This document shows, piece after piece, positions 10,401-20,300 of a DNA stretch of 64,000 bases. Under the pieces are notes generated by a model. The model was not told where the DNA came from and did no database searches. It saw only the letters and a list, made by a program, of their open reading frames with translations. Position 1 is the stretch's first letter; each line of letters begins with the position of its first letter. Origin of the DNA: Setophaga petechia (Eukaryota > Chordata > Aves > Passeriformes > Parulidae). The position numbers and the translations under genes were made by a program. The stretch covers positions 1-64,000 of the forward strand of contig JANCRA010000177.1 of NCBI GenBank assembly GCA_024362935.1, given 5' to 3'.

Positions 10401-12725
10401 TGGTCTTGGGACATTTCAGTGATGGCTCTGGGCACCTTCCGCAACGTTCTGGGGCAGCTGAAGAAGAAAGAGGCCAGCAGCATGGCTTTGAAGGCCGTGC
10501 AGAGGCTCTGGAGCCTCTTTGATGCGGTAAGGCTGAGCCTAAGCCCACAGAGGGGTCCTGGGAGAAGCAATGGGAGCAGGTCCTGCTCCCCTGGGCTCTC
10601 CTGGGATGGATTTTGGGCTTTGTAGCCCAGCTGGGCTTCTGTCTGCTCTGGGTTGGGAGCCTGGAGGATGGAGTCTGGTTTCAAAATGGTGGGCAAGGTG
10701 AGGGGAGAAATGGTGGGAGATGTGAGGGGAAAAGGTGGGAATGTGAGGGGGGAAAATGGCCCAAAATATGAGGGGGAAAAGGGAGGGAAAGGTAGGGGGG
10801 AAATGTGGGAAAAGGGAGGGAAACGTGATGGGAGAAAAGGGCGGGAAATGCGAGCTGGGGAAAATGGCCCAAAATGTGAGGGGGGGAAATGGCCTGAAAT
10901 GTGAGGGGAGAAAATGGCAGGAAAGGTGAGGGGAGAAAAGGGTGGGAAAGGTAAGAGGAAAAGGGAAATATGGGAAAAAGGCAGGAAAAGTGAAGGGAGA
11001 AAAGGGTGGGAAATGTGAGGGGGAAAAAAGCAGGAAATGTGAGGGGAGAAATGGGTGAGAAAGGTAAGGGGAAAAGGGAAATGTGGGAAAAGGGAAGGAA
11101 ATGTGAGGGGAGAAAAGAGTGGGAAACATGAGGGGAGAAAAGGGTGGGAAACATGAGGGGAGAAAAGGGCAGAAAATGTGAGGGGAGAAAAGAGGGAAAT
11201 GTGAGGGGAAAAGGGCAGGAAATATGAGGGGAGAAGGGAAAGGTGAGGGGAGAAAAGGGCAGGAAACGTGAGGGGGAGAGAAAAGGAAATGTAAGGGGAG
11301 AAAAAGGGCAGGAAACCTCATCTCAGCCCCTCCTGGTGGCAGGCAGGGAGCTGCTGTGTGCAAATCTCACCTTTCCTCCTCCCTCACCAGAATGAAGAAT
11401 GTCTGCGGGAGCGCTCCATCTCCCTCTTCAGAGAGCTGCTGGGCAAAACAGCATGGAGGGACATGAAAGCCATGAGGAGAAACTCCTGGAAGGCCCTGGT
11501 CCAGCTTGTTCTTCACATGAGCGACCAAGCCCCCAGCGTGGCCAAGGTAGCGATGTCTGAGCAGTGGCTGACACCCCTCAGGGGTCCCGGCCATTGTGGC
11601 CTGGGCTCCTTCCACAGGCCCTGGGGTCACCTCACAACTTTTGTCCCCCAGGCCTCCAAGGAAGCCGTCATGGCTGTAGCAGAGCTCCTCAAGTGGAAAG
11701 AGCTCAAGGAGCTGGCGCAGAAAGAGCAGATATGGCAGATGGGCGAGTGCTTGGTGAGGATGGCAGAGGGATGTGAGGGGTGTGAGCTCTGCATGTGGGC
11801 CCAAAGCCTGGAGCTGCACCCTGCTCAAGAACAGGAGTGTCCTCCATGTCCCCTCCATGGCCCTGGGATGAGGGAGGGCTCTGAGCCACGGGGCTGCTCT
11901 AAGGAATGCTCACACCTTTGTCCTCTCTGCAGCTGGCCAAGGACAGCAGCAGGGCTGAACAATTTGTGCTGGACAGCCAGCACTACCTGCTGAGCCCTCA
12001 GGCGCCGCTGCGAGAGGCAGCCCTCAGGTTCTTTGGTGAGTCCCAGTCCCCAGGGGTCCCTCTTGTGCCCTCCCTGCCATCACAGGTGGCTTTGGTGGCC
12101 ATCTTGCCTGGTTCCACCCCCGGGTTGCTGAGGGGAGGGCAGGGCGGCCATGTTGATGGGGAGCAGGGGCTGATGGAGCTCTGTGCCCAGGGCTGGCTGC
12201 ACGGCGCCTGACAGAGCGGAACGAGGAGATCGTGGCTGCCATCCTCTCCGGTGAGTGGAGAGCCTTGGGAGGATTATTTTGAAGGGAGTAAAGGGAAATG
12301 TGAAGGGATAAAAGGGTGGGAAATGTGAGGGAGAAAATGGCGGGAAACGTGAGGGGAGAAAAAGGGAGAGAAATATGAGGGGAGAAAAGGGAGGGAAACG
12401 TGAGGGGAGAAAAGGGCAGGAAATGTGAGGGCAGAAAAGGGCAGGAAATGTGAGGGGAGAAAAGGGAGGGAAACGTGAGGGGGAAAAGGCAGGAATGTGA
12501 GGGAGAAACGGGAGGAAAAGATGAGGGGATAAAAGGGAGGGAAATGCCTCCACAAGGCCTCATCCGGCCTCCATTTTTGCTGTAGAGCTTGGCACAGTGG
12601 AAGCACAAGACAAGGATCCCTCCATCCGTGCCCTGGCAGCTCAGACCAGCCTGATCCTCAACTCCCTGAGGGACAAGCGAAAACCACGCTTGTCCCTGCA
12701 CAGGCTGTGCCCCTGGTGCCACTGA
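4999..12725 (+). CDS. Maestro heat-like repeat (MROH) family protein, gene 1, 19 exons, intact
   Basis: HEAT-repeat protein of the MROH family; the molecular role is poorly known. Exons: 4999-5110, 5240-5313, 6269-6400, 6493-6572, 6772-6886, 7087-7176, 8089-8193, 8300-8468, 8578-8669, 9013-9162, 9533-9681, 9802-9943, 10035-10172, 10350-10526, 11391-11546, 11652-11753, 11933-12035, 12191-12250, 12586-12725. All junctions are GT-AG, the phases agree and the sum is 2,286 nt (761 codons plus TGA) with no internal stop. Helical motifs include FQEEEQKEEFLRS, an acidic stretch DEDEDDDD at the start of exon 8, MLAYGDVLESRISPLYKDL and the family hallmark SPQAPLREAALRFFG in exon 17. There is no signal peptide or membrane span. 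The ATG at 4999 is the first Met of exon 1; an upstream non-coding exon is likely because the exon follows a tctgtag acceptor. Repeats and one LTR fill the introns. Family assignment is confident, the member number is not. Confidence 0.85.
5345..5435 (-). repeat. Short array of the gtgaggggagaaaa minisatellite, inverted
   Basis: Units such as cttctcccctcacgtttc in intron 2 of MROH gene 1 are the reverse complement of the arrays in later introns of the same gene. Confidence 0.7.
5471..6122 (+). mobile_element. LTR-like element in intron 2, swollen by an AT array
   Basis: Matches the copy at 15018-15330 almost base for base: gctgagaagtttcag, ctgctgctgtggaatgcaac, tgtgattggtct, ttctattctattcttag, then the tail aataaatcaagccttctgat. 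The shared tail AATAAA suggests a polyadenylation signal and plus orientation. Likely a solo LTR of an avian ERV; the ends are not sharply defined. Confidence 0.65.
5737..6085. repeat. (AT)n-rich microsatellite, about 350 bp
   Basis: Nearly pure A/T with long (at)n blocks at both ends and imperfect ataaatat units between. It sits exactly where the related LTR copy at 15 kb has only a short tatatatat run. Confidence 0.9.
7363..7405 (+). repeat. Poly(A) tract
   Basis: About 43 consecutive A in intron 6 of MROH gene 1, followed by AT-rich duplicated sequence (two copies of about 66 bp with aacaacactga at 7480-7585). Possibly a retrotransposed tail, but no source sequence is recognisable. Confidence 0.6.
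7619..7712 (+). repeat. Four tandem copies of a 23-bp unit
   Basis: Unit ctgattggaattgtggctac plus agt, four times with one or two differences, in intron 6 of MROH gene 1. Confidence 0.85.
8755..8965 (+). repeat. Minisatellite gtgaggggagaaaatgg in intron 9
   Basis: Roughly ten degenerate 19-24 bp units built on ggaatgtgaggggagaaaa. Same family as the arrays at 10.7, 12.3 and 13.7 kb. Confidence 0.85.
10683..11315 (+). repeat. Minisatellite gtgaggggagaaaaggg in intron 14
   Basis: About 30 degenerate units of 19-24 bp over 630 bp; purine-only plus strand for long stretches. It produces a Pro/Phe/Ser-rich 274-codon minus-strand open frame that is an artefact. Confidence 0.9.
12285..12545 (+). 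repeat. Minisatellite gtgaggggagaaaaggg in intron 18
   Basis: About 12 units of the same repeat family directly between exons 18 and 19 of MROH gene 1. Confidence 0.88.
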
Positions 12726-12754
12726 GCGGAGAGGGACCTTCCATGCCAGGGACA

Positions 12755-12815
12755 TCAACTCCATCATCATCATCATCATCGTCATCATCACCTGCTTCAT
12801 CATCATCATCATCAG
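12755..12815 (+). repeat. (ATC)n trinucleotide repeat
   Basis: Two blocks of catcatcatcatc separated by acctgctt, 30 bases after the MROH gene 1 stop codon. On the minus strand this would read poly-Asp, but no gene supports that. Confidence 0.8.
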
Positions 12816-12968
12816 GCAAAGGATGCCCTGGCTTTTGAAGGTCCCTCTCAAAGCACAGCCGTGATCGGTAGGGATCCATTCCCCACAGCCCCTGAGGTGG
12901 TCTGGAATCACTCCCAGGGGGCTCCTGCCCACCCTCAGCCCTTCTGTTCTTCCCCGTGCTGCCCCCAG

Positions 12969-13104
12969 GCTGGTCAAAATGAGGACAGAGATCCAGATCC
13001 TGGTCCTGGGGAAGTTGCTGGAACATCTTTTCAAAGCGCTCAAGACACAAAAAGCTGATTTATGGCTCTGGATGGCCGCTCCAAGTTCATCTGTTGGCAG
13101 GAAG
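12969..13104 (+). pseudogene. Decayed duplicate of MROH exon 8
   Basis: Between a cccccag acceptor and a gtaaga donor, the sequence encodes IQILVLGKLLEHLFKALKTQ, matching exon 8 of gene 1 (IPVLGKLVGHLFFKLFKPQ). The flanking introns match too: upstream ccttctgttcttcccc and downstream gtaagaggagctgtggtgac correspond to gene 1 introns 7 and 8. The second half (LWLWMAAPSSSVGRK) has diverged and no other exons follow, so this is a relic of a duplicated gene segment. Confidence 0.7.
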
Positions 13105-13319
13105 GTAAGAGGAGCTGTGGTGACCACATTTCCCCAATGCATCTACTGCTCTTTTTGGGCTTGTGTGGGCTCTGCTTCTGTCACAGAACCTGAAATATTC
13201 TGAAATATCTGAAATTTTGCAGGCCACAGAGAAGACTCCTCAGTGCCCGGATCTGGCTTTCTGAAATCCTCAGGGAGGAGTTGGTGTGCTTGGATCCAAG
13301 CCCAGCCACAGACAGCTCT

Positions 13320-13640
13320 GAACCCCTTCTATTTCTACAATTAGTTGATATATACAATTGATATAAGTAGACAAGATAGATAGATTATATATGTTACTAA
13401 CATATATATATTAGGAACATATATAGGATCAATATATATTAGGTATTTTATGAAAATAGATACATTAGGAATATATATGTTATGAATATAATAAATAAAT
13501 ATTGTTAATGTCTTCTATCTATTAATTTGATATCTATTATCTTTTTAAATGAAATAACGAGCTTACTTCAATTGACTACAGAATTGATAATGAGTGCACC
13601 ATACAGGAAGCTCTACTTATGGATAAAGTTCACCATTTTT
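13320..13640. repeat. AT-rich low-complexity stretch
   Basis: Imperfect atatatta and tagatag repeats; no coding signal. Confidence 0.6.
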
Positions 13641-13682
13641 GAAAGAATATGGAAACAGTTATGTTAAAGCTCTCAGAGGAAC

Positions 13683-14395
13683 TTGGTGGGGGAAAAATCA
13701 GAATTGTGGGTGGGAAATGTGAGGAGGAAAGGGTGGGAAATGTGAGGTGAAAAATGGTGGGGAACGTGAGGGGAGAAAAGGGTGGGAAGTGTGAGGGGAG
13801 AAAAGCAGGGGGAAACGTGAGGGAAAAGAAAGGTGGGAAATGGAAGGCAAAAAGGAAAGTAAACTGGAGCAAAAAGGAGAAAAATGAAAGGAAGAAAAGG
13901 TAGGAAACAGAAGGGGAGAAAAGGGAAATGTGAGGGAGAAAGAGGTGGAAAATATGAGGGGAAGAAGGGAAGGAAACGTGAGGAGAGAAAAGAGCGGGAA
14001 ACGTGAGGGGACAAAATGGCGGGGATCTTGAGGGGCCAAAATGGCAGGAAATGTGAGGGGAAAAAGCAGGAATTGGAAGGCAAAAAGGACAGTAAACTTG
14101 AGTGAAAAGGACAGAAAATGAGAGGAAGAAAAGGTATGAAACAGAAGGGGAGAAAATGTGGGGAAAATGAGGGGAGAAAAGAGTGGGAAATGTGAGGGGA
14201 GAAGGGGGGGACATGAGGGGAGAAAATGGAGGAAACGTGAGGGGAGAAAAAGGCTGGGAATAGAAGGCAAAAAGACAATAAACTTGAGCAAAAAGGATGG
14301 TAAATGAGAGAGAGAAAATGTATGAGAAAGGGGAGAAAAGGGTGGGAAACGTGAGGAGAGAAAATGGAGGAAACGTGAAGGAAAAGAGGTGGGAA
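13683..14395 (+). repeat. Largest gtgaggggagaaaa minisatellite array
   Basis: About 30 units over 700 bp outside the gene, with a higher-order variant containing aaggcaaaaaggacagtaaac near 13850, 14080 and 14265 (spacing about 190-230 bp). Minus-strand open frames up to 266 codons are read-through. Confidence 0.88.
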
Positions 14396-14499
14396 ATTTA
14401 AGGCAATTAAGATGTTGACTAATATGATATTTATTTGAGCTTCTGAAAGATTGGGCAATTCCCTGAAGCTCAAAGCGTGAAACCAGTCAGCTGAAGGGC

Positions 14500-14910
14500 A
14501 CTTGAATGACCAGAAAGCATTGGGAGGAGTGTTGAGGGTTTTTTGCAGACAATGGACATATGCAACATATGCACAATCCAGCCTTCATAGAAACTGAGTA
14601 AGGTCACCATGCCCTTGAGGGACACAAAAGAAGAAGAACACACTCAGCAGCAGACTGTTCAGGATGCAAAGGCAGACAAGAAAACCACAGCGAGATGCAT
14701 GAAGAGGAAAGACTAACTAAAATTACCTGAAATATCAAAATGCGTGTGTAAAAAGGATTTAACCAATCATGTATTAGCTTGAGGTGTGAACAGTAGAGAA
14801 CAGTATAAAAATGGCTTGGTTTTTTTAATAAATTTTCTTTACTTGATCGTATTGATCATGGTGTGATGTCCCATTAATGATCCTCCGCACCTAGGGACCA
14901 GAAATGCATG
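14500..14910 (+). mobile_element. LTR-like segment
   Basis: TATA-like cagtataaaaatggc at about 14800 is followed 25 bases later by ttaataaattttc, the spacing seen in short retroviral LTRs. The segment lies among other LTR-like pieces; the ends were not determined. Confidence 0.4.
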
Positions 14911-15017
14911 CAACCCTCTACCCCAAGAGACATTATGAAATCAAAAACATGGCCATTAACTGCTTGATACCAATACAGAGTAATTATTGCAGACACCTTT
15001 TGTGAACAATGCTTTCT

Positions 15018-15330
15018 TAGGATTTTTCCTGGTGGAGCTGAGAAGTTTCAGTAGCAAATGTAAACAATTATTATCTGCTGCTGTGGAATGCAACAGGTCC
15101 ACCTGTGATTGGTCTTCTGCAGATGTTTGGATTTACTGACCACTCACGGTGGAGCTGCTATCGCTCTCTGCCGAGAGACAGACCTTTGTTATTATTCTTT
15201 CTATTCTATTCTTAGCTTAGCCAGCTTCTGAAGAAGCTCCTTTCCTTTCTATTTCTATGTAGTCTAGTTATAATGTTATATATATATCATAAGATAATAA
15301 ATCAAGCCTTCTGATCATGGAATCAAGATC
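15018..15330 (+). mobile_element. LTR-like element, second copy of the 5471-6122 family
   Basis: Collinear with 5471-6122 but compact, with only a short tatatat run before aataaatcaagccttctgat. Serves as the unexpanded reference for the copy in MROH gene 1. Confidence 0.65.
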
Positions 15331-16325
15331 CCTGACTCTTCCATCCATCTAAATACCCCTCTGACCACCGTCACAAGTAATGGCAACCAAAATGCAGTCA
15401 GACCACGGTTTTTTCCACTCTCTCTCAAGCCCCATGCGTTGGGCACCAAATTTTGTCCTGCTTTAGGGCAAATTTGGGAGAAAACCTCCAAAGGGGCCCC
15501 TCCAGAAAGCAAACCCACACGGCCCCTCCCCCCAACCAGGTCGGGAAGGATTCCTTGCAGAGAAGTGGAAAGAACCTGTTTATTTAACAGGCAAAGCACC
15601 CCCAGCACACAAAATGAACAATACCAGGTGACAACACTCTTTCACCACTCTGAAAAAGATGACAAATTCAGAAAGTCTCTCTTGGGGGTGGTCGCTCTGT
15701 CCTCAGTCCCTCCCATGCTGGGGCAGCTGCTGCAGCCACAAGGTGCAAACTCTTGGTGTTTCCCAGGTCCCAGTCTGGAGCAGGTTTGAGTAGGTTCAAA
15801 AAAAGAAAAGGAGAAACAGTCCAGGGAAAAATTCTGACTGCTTAGCTAAAGTAACTAATGAACAGAAGCAAAAGCAAGAGCAAAGCAGGAGCAAAGCAGA
15901 AGCAAGAGCAAGAGCAAAGCAAAAAGCCAAGCAAAAAGCCAAGCAAAAAGCAAAAGCAGCACCATGTACTGTCCTGTCTCTGTGTCCTGCCAGCCATGGG
16001 GGAGTGGCTGATAACAAAAGGAAAACAAAACTTTCACTCTTCAGAGCCAGTTTTGAAGGCACAGAACATGATATTCAGCATAAACAGAGCAGAGGACTGG
16101 GGATACAAGCATCTTAATATCACGCTAGGACACTCAGCAAAGGAAAATTATGAGCAAGGAAAGGGTGAATTCTGCACAAGTTAGTCTTGAGAGCAAAGGA
16201 TCTGCCTTGCAGATGTGCTGCAAGGGATTAATAAGTAGCATCATCGTAATCTCTTTATTTATAAAAGGTGAAACACTGACCTCTTGTGTAACACAGCCCA
16301 GACAACTGATGGAAAGGAAATCATT
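15331..16325. other. Repeat-rich DNA without a recognised gene
   Basis: Contains an (agcaa/agcaaaagc)n array at 15858-15960 that gives Lys/Gln or Leu/Phe-rich open frames. The motif gggcaaatttgggagaaaac (15466-15485) recurs inverted near 20685-20710, so this is probably dispersed ERV-derived sequence. Confidence 0.5.
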
Positions 16326-16329
16326 TTAA

Positions 16330-17290
16330 AGCAGCAAATCCATGGCCAGGGTCACATCCAATGCACGCAGCTCGTTCCTGGCCAGGCACAGCTCCTTCAT
16401 TCGTGTCAGGTTGCGGAAGAGCTCAGGGCCAAGGCTGGGCAGTCCTGCACTCTCCAGGTTCAGGCTGCGCAGGTGGCTCAGGTTCTTGAAGATGCCGGCA
16501 GGCAGGTGGCCCATCCCGCCGCTGCTGCCAGCCAGCATCAGGGACTGCAGTGTGGAGACCCTGGGGGCATCTCCTGGGCTGGGGAAACACAAGAAGCTTC
16601 CCTCAAAAACCCGATAAGAGCCCATTGGCTCCTTCCCCTGTTCCTATGTCTGTTCCTGTGTCCCTGAGGCGCTCCCTCCCTATTCCCTGATTGACCCTTA
16701 TCTTTGTACTGCCCCGAGACCAGGGTGACCCCGGGCCCTGGGGAGAGAGAAACCTGGACCCTCCATGTGTGTGTGCCTGGGACCCGAACATGTTACTGTC
16801 CTGCTGAATTGAACATCTGTGGATACCATGCACAGGCCCTTTTTGCTTCTTTACCCTGGGCTTTCCTAGCAGCTATTCAGGCCGAAACCCTGCAGCTGTG
16901 CCAGGTCACCGAAGGCATCGGCAGGGATGGGCGAGAGCGAGTTGTGTGACAGGCAGAGCGAGCGCAAGGCCCTGAGGCCCTGGAAGAAGCGCTGTGGGAC
17001 CACGCGCATCCCCTGTGGCTGCTGCGCCTGCAGCTTCAGCTCACAGAGGCCGTGCAGGGAGCGGAAAGGCGGCAGCTGCCGCAGCTGTGGGCTTAGGCAG
17101 CGCAGCGCATTGGCAGCAGCTCCAGCACACCCAGGCTCACCTGCACCGGCTGCAATGCGGCCACACTCACCTCCAGCAGTGGCTGCGGGCCAGGGAAAGC
17201 CGGCAAAGCCGCGGGAGGCCCTGCAATGCCACGGCTGCCCAGTGCCGCAGGCTGTTCCCGCCCAGGCCAACGGGGCTGCAGGCGGTGACA
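16330..17290 (-). pseudogene. Leucine-rich-repeat receptor fragment, interrupted
   Basis: Minus-strand reading in two blocks. Block 1 (about 17280-16875) has LRRs such as LPPFRSLHGLCELKLQ, FFQGLRALRSLCLSHNSLSP and IPADAFGDLAQLQ. Block 2 (about 16570-16335) has LQSLMLAGSSGG, LPAGIFKNLSHLRSLNLESA and GPELFRNLTRMKELCLARNE. The spacing and the FxxLxxLxxLxLxxN pattern fit extracellular LRRs of Toll-like receptor type. About 280 bp of unrelated sequence (16580-16865) separates the blocks, and block 1 needs a frame change near 17095. No transmembrane or TIR part is present. I would not name a paralog. Confidence 0.6.
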
Positions 17291-17499
17291 GAATGACCCA
17301 CTCAGGAGATGAGGGAAGGGCCGTGGATGGATATTTATAGACAGCGGTAAAGCTTTTGGCACTGGAGAAGCTGGCTGCTCATGGGTTGGACAGGGCAACT
17401 GTTTGCTGCATGAGAAACTGGCTGATGCCCAAGCCCAGAGAGTGGTGGGGAGTGGAACTAAATCCAGCTGGGGCCAGTCTAGCAGGACATGTTCCCTGC

Positions 17500-18148
17500 C
17501 ACAAGAGCTTGCTAATTGGTGAAATAAATCACTAAAGAGCGCTTGTCTTGTGGTTATTTGGGTGCTATGGAAGTGACACTTGTAGCTGACAATAAACATC
17601 TTGCTCTGGAAGTAAGATTGTGGAAAGATAAGCTGGAATTTCTGATAGACACTTTACTTCACAATCTATTAAAGCTACACCAAACTTTCACAAAGTAGAA
17701 ATTTCTGCACATTCCCTAGGAATGTGTGGGGCTTTTCCTCCAAAGCTGGGATGCTGGTTTTGTGCTTCCTCTCTTGAGAGTTGAGTGAAAGGACTCTGTG
17801 CTCACCCTTGCCAGTTTGGTGGTAAGTTACATTGATTCCTAATCTATATTATTTCTTTTCTAGCTTTGATATAGGTACCTTAATGTTGTGCACTCTTTTA
17901 TGTCATCTACTAGTAGTTCTTTTGTTTTATACCGTGTACTGAGTAACTCTGTTCAAGACCTTTTGTCTATTATCTCCTGTCTATTCAATAAATAATTTCA
18001 TAATAAACCTGATCTGCCACTCTTAGAACTTGCGAGCCAGAGTGGTTTAGGTGCAGGCCACCTAATTCAAGCTGTACCCAAAAATCTTAGCCTAAGACAC
18101 GGCTCGTCTGAAGCTCCCACTCTTAATTGGGTGTGATGTTATCCATAA
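17500..18148 (+). mobile_element. LTR-like segment
   Basis: AT-rich sequence with AATAAA-type signals (17590, 17988, 18002) and an end reading ggtgtgatgttatccataaca before the CR1 fragment. Looks like an ERV LTR with a CA end; the start is uncertain. Confidence 0.4.
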
Positions 18149-18154
18149 CACCAA

Positions 18155-18375
18155 ATTACTTGTGGGTGACCCCAGGAGTCAGTGCTGGGTCCAGTCCTGT
18201 TCAACATCTTTATTGATGATCTGGATGAGGGGATCAAGTGGAAGCCAAAAGAGGTTCACAAATGACAGCAGCTTGTGTGGGAGTGTGGATCTGCTGGAGG
18301 GCAGAAAGGCTCTGCAGAGGGATCAGGACAGGCTGGATCAAGAGGCTGAACCTGTCTTCTCTCCCACTGGGATGC
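18155..18375 (+). mobile_element. CR1 LINE fragment, plus strand
   Basis: Contains the characteristic CR1 stretches gtgctgggtccagtcctgtt, caacatctttattgatgatc and tggatgagggga, then ggcagaaaggctctgcagag and gatcaggacaggctggatc. 5'-truncated, as usual for CR1 copies in birds. Confidence 0.85.
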
Positions 18376-19487
18376 CTGTTGGGTAGGAATCATGCCCCAA
18401 GTGCCTCCACCTGAGGGACTGGAAAGGGCTGGAGCAGTTCCTGAGAGACTCACACCCCCCAACCCATCTCCCCCAGGAGCTTTCTCATCAGGTTTTCTCT
18501 TGCTGTCTCTTCCTGAAGCGTGAGTGATGGAGCAGCCTGGGGGGGCACCCAGCTCCCGTGGCCCTGCCCCGCTGCCCTGCTGGCCCTGGTGTTGCTGCAG
18601 GGCCTGAGTGCTCTCGGGGCCGGGCACAGCCCTGGGGTGGCAGTGCCGGGGCTGCAGCAGGGACAGGCCATGGGCACTGCTGGGGCAGCGCTGACGCCTC
18701 AGGCCAGGCCCTGGGGGCTCCAGGCTCCTTGCCCAGGCTCTCTCCAGAACACAGCCAGGCCAATGCTCAGCACAGAAACCCTCGTGAGCAGCCCCAGGCT
18801 GGCCGTGGGCAGGCTGGGGGCAAACAGCATGGCTGGGGCTCTGCAAGGGCCCTGGGGAGATGGGAAGGAGCAGCAGAGCAGGGGCTGATCCATCCCCAGT
18901 ATGCTGGGAAACCACCCAGGTTTGTCCTGGCCTCTGCAGTCAGCCAGAAAGTTTGTTCCCATCAGCTGGGAGTCTCCTGTCCCACTGCAGACGCTGCTGC
19001 TCAGAGCCAGGGCTGCCTGGCAGCCACCCCCAAACTGCCATCAGCATTTCCTTGGCTTCACCTTTGCTTTCTTTCCTCTTCCTGAGACAAATTTCTTCCT
19101 GTTACCCACCCTGTGCCCTCCCCTGCAAACAGCCCATCCCTGTTTGCCCTTCCCTCTCTGGCCCCACTCCCCATTGCAGTTCCTGGCTTGGCACCATGGG
19201 AACCTCCCTTAGGCAGCAGGATCATCCTACAAGTGCTGCAGGAATTGTCTGCAGGCTCCTGCAGTGCCTCCTGCTGCTCCCTTGCCAGAGGCTCCCCAGG
19301 CCAGGGGGGCACATCTGGGTTGCTGTGTCTGCCTCTGGGACTCCCTGTTCTGGGCACTGAGGAGGAGCTGCAGAGGCTCTGCAGGACTGACAGGATGGGC
19401 TTTGGGGCTGGCAGGAGAGGCTGAGGGACCTGGGCTTCTGGAGCTGCTGAAGAGGAGGCCCAGGGCTCAATGTGCTCCAAGGGTGCT
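18376..19487. other. GC-rich intergenic DNA, no gene recognised
   Basis: Several open frames of 75-220 codons on both strands but without splice structure, repeats or family motifs I can recognise. Confidence 0.4.
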
Positions 19488-19936
19488 TTCAGAGAATCAC
19501 AGAATCAGCAATGGTGGAACAGGCCATGGAGATCATCAAGTCCAACCCGTGCCCTGACACCACCTTGTCTCCCCTTGGCCTCCTCTTCTCCAGGATAAAT
19601 AACCCCAGATCCCTCAGCTGCCATTTACGGCTCTTGTGTTTCAGATCCCTCCCCAGCCTTTTTGCCCTTCTCTGGACACGCTCCAGCCCCTCCATGGCCT
19701 TCCTAAACTGGGGGCCCAGAACTGCAAACAGCACTCGAGGTGCTGCCCAAGCAGTGCTGAGCACAGGGGAAGAATCCCTGCCCTGCTCCTGCTGGCCACA
19801 CCATTCCTGAGGCAGGCCAGGAGCCATTGGCCTTCTTGGCCAGCTGGGCACACTGCTGCCTCATGTCCAGCCTGCTGCCCACCAGTCCCTGCAGGTCCCT
19901 TTGTGCCTGGCTGCTGTCCAGCCCCTCTGGCACCTT
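19488..19936 (-). mobile_element. CR1 LINE fragment, minus strand
   Basis: Reverse-complement CR1: agaatcacagaatcagcaat, cttctctggacacgctccag, cccctccatggccttcctaa, tgctgcctcatgtccagcct, ccctgcaggtccctttgtgc. Includes the near-3' end of the element. Confidence 0.85.
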
Positions 19937-19937
19937 G

Positions 19938-20062
19938 GGGAGGGAGGGAAGGGAAGGGAAGGGAAGGGAAGGGAAGGGAAGGGAAGGGAAGGGAAGGGAA
20001 GGGAAGGGAAGGGAAGGGAAGGGAAGGGAAGGGAAGGGAAGGGAAGGGAAGGGAAGGGAAGG
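19938..20062 (+). repeat. (GGGAA)n microsatellite
   Basis: About 25 perfect copies of gggaa at the end of the CR1 fragment. It creates [10 protein letters not shown] open frames on the plus strand and FPSLP frames on the minus strand, which are artefacts. Confidence 0.95.
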
Positions 20063-20074
20063 GTCCAGATCCAG

Positions 20075-20300
20075 TCCTTCCTGAAAAGTGGGCTTTGCTG
20101 GCACTGCCAGTTCCCAGATCTGGATATTTTCCTATTCTGGCACAGCTCAAATGCTGAAATTTTCTGGCAAAGAGAGAAAAATCTGGCAATTTTCCTTTGC
20201 TGGCTCTGTCACCACGCAGATCTGGTGTTTGCTGGGACAGCGAGAACCCAGATTTGGAAATTTCCCGATGCCTTCACAGCCCAGGTCCAGCAATTGGGTT
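20075..20300 (+). repeat. Dispersed tandem repeat with cagatctgg core, copy 1
   Basis: Degenerate units of about 70-90 bp with ccagatctggatattttcc, gctgaaattttctgg and ggcaattttcctttgctgg. The same vocabulary recurs at 38885-39255 in the other orientation. No coding function apparent. Confidence 0.6.

Noticed and set aside
10539..11363. Minus-strand open frame of 274 codons (Phe/Pro/Ser-rich)
   Set aside because: It covers the gtgaggggagaaaa minisatellite in intron 14 of MROH gene 1, and sits antisense to a clearly spliced gene.
13673..14473. Minus-strand open frame of 266 codons
   Set aside because: Same minisatellite family; no codon-level signal apart from the repeat.
15858..15960. Lys/Gln/Ser-rich peptide (KSKAGAKQKQEQEQ)
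   Set aside because: Translation of an (agcaa)n repeat.
19938..20062. Gly/Arg/Glu/Lys-rich plus-strand protein
   Set aside because: Pure (GGGAA)n translation.
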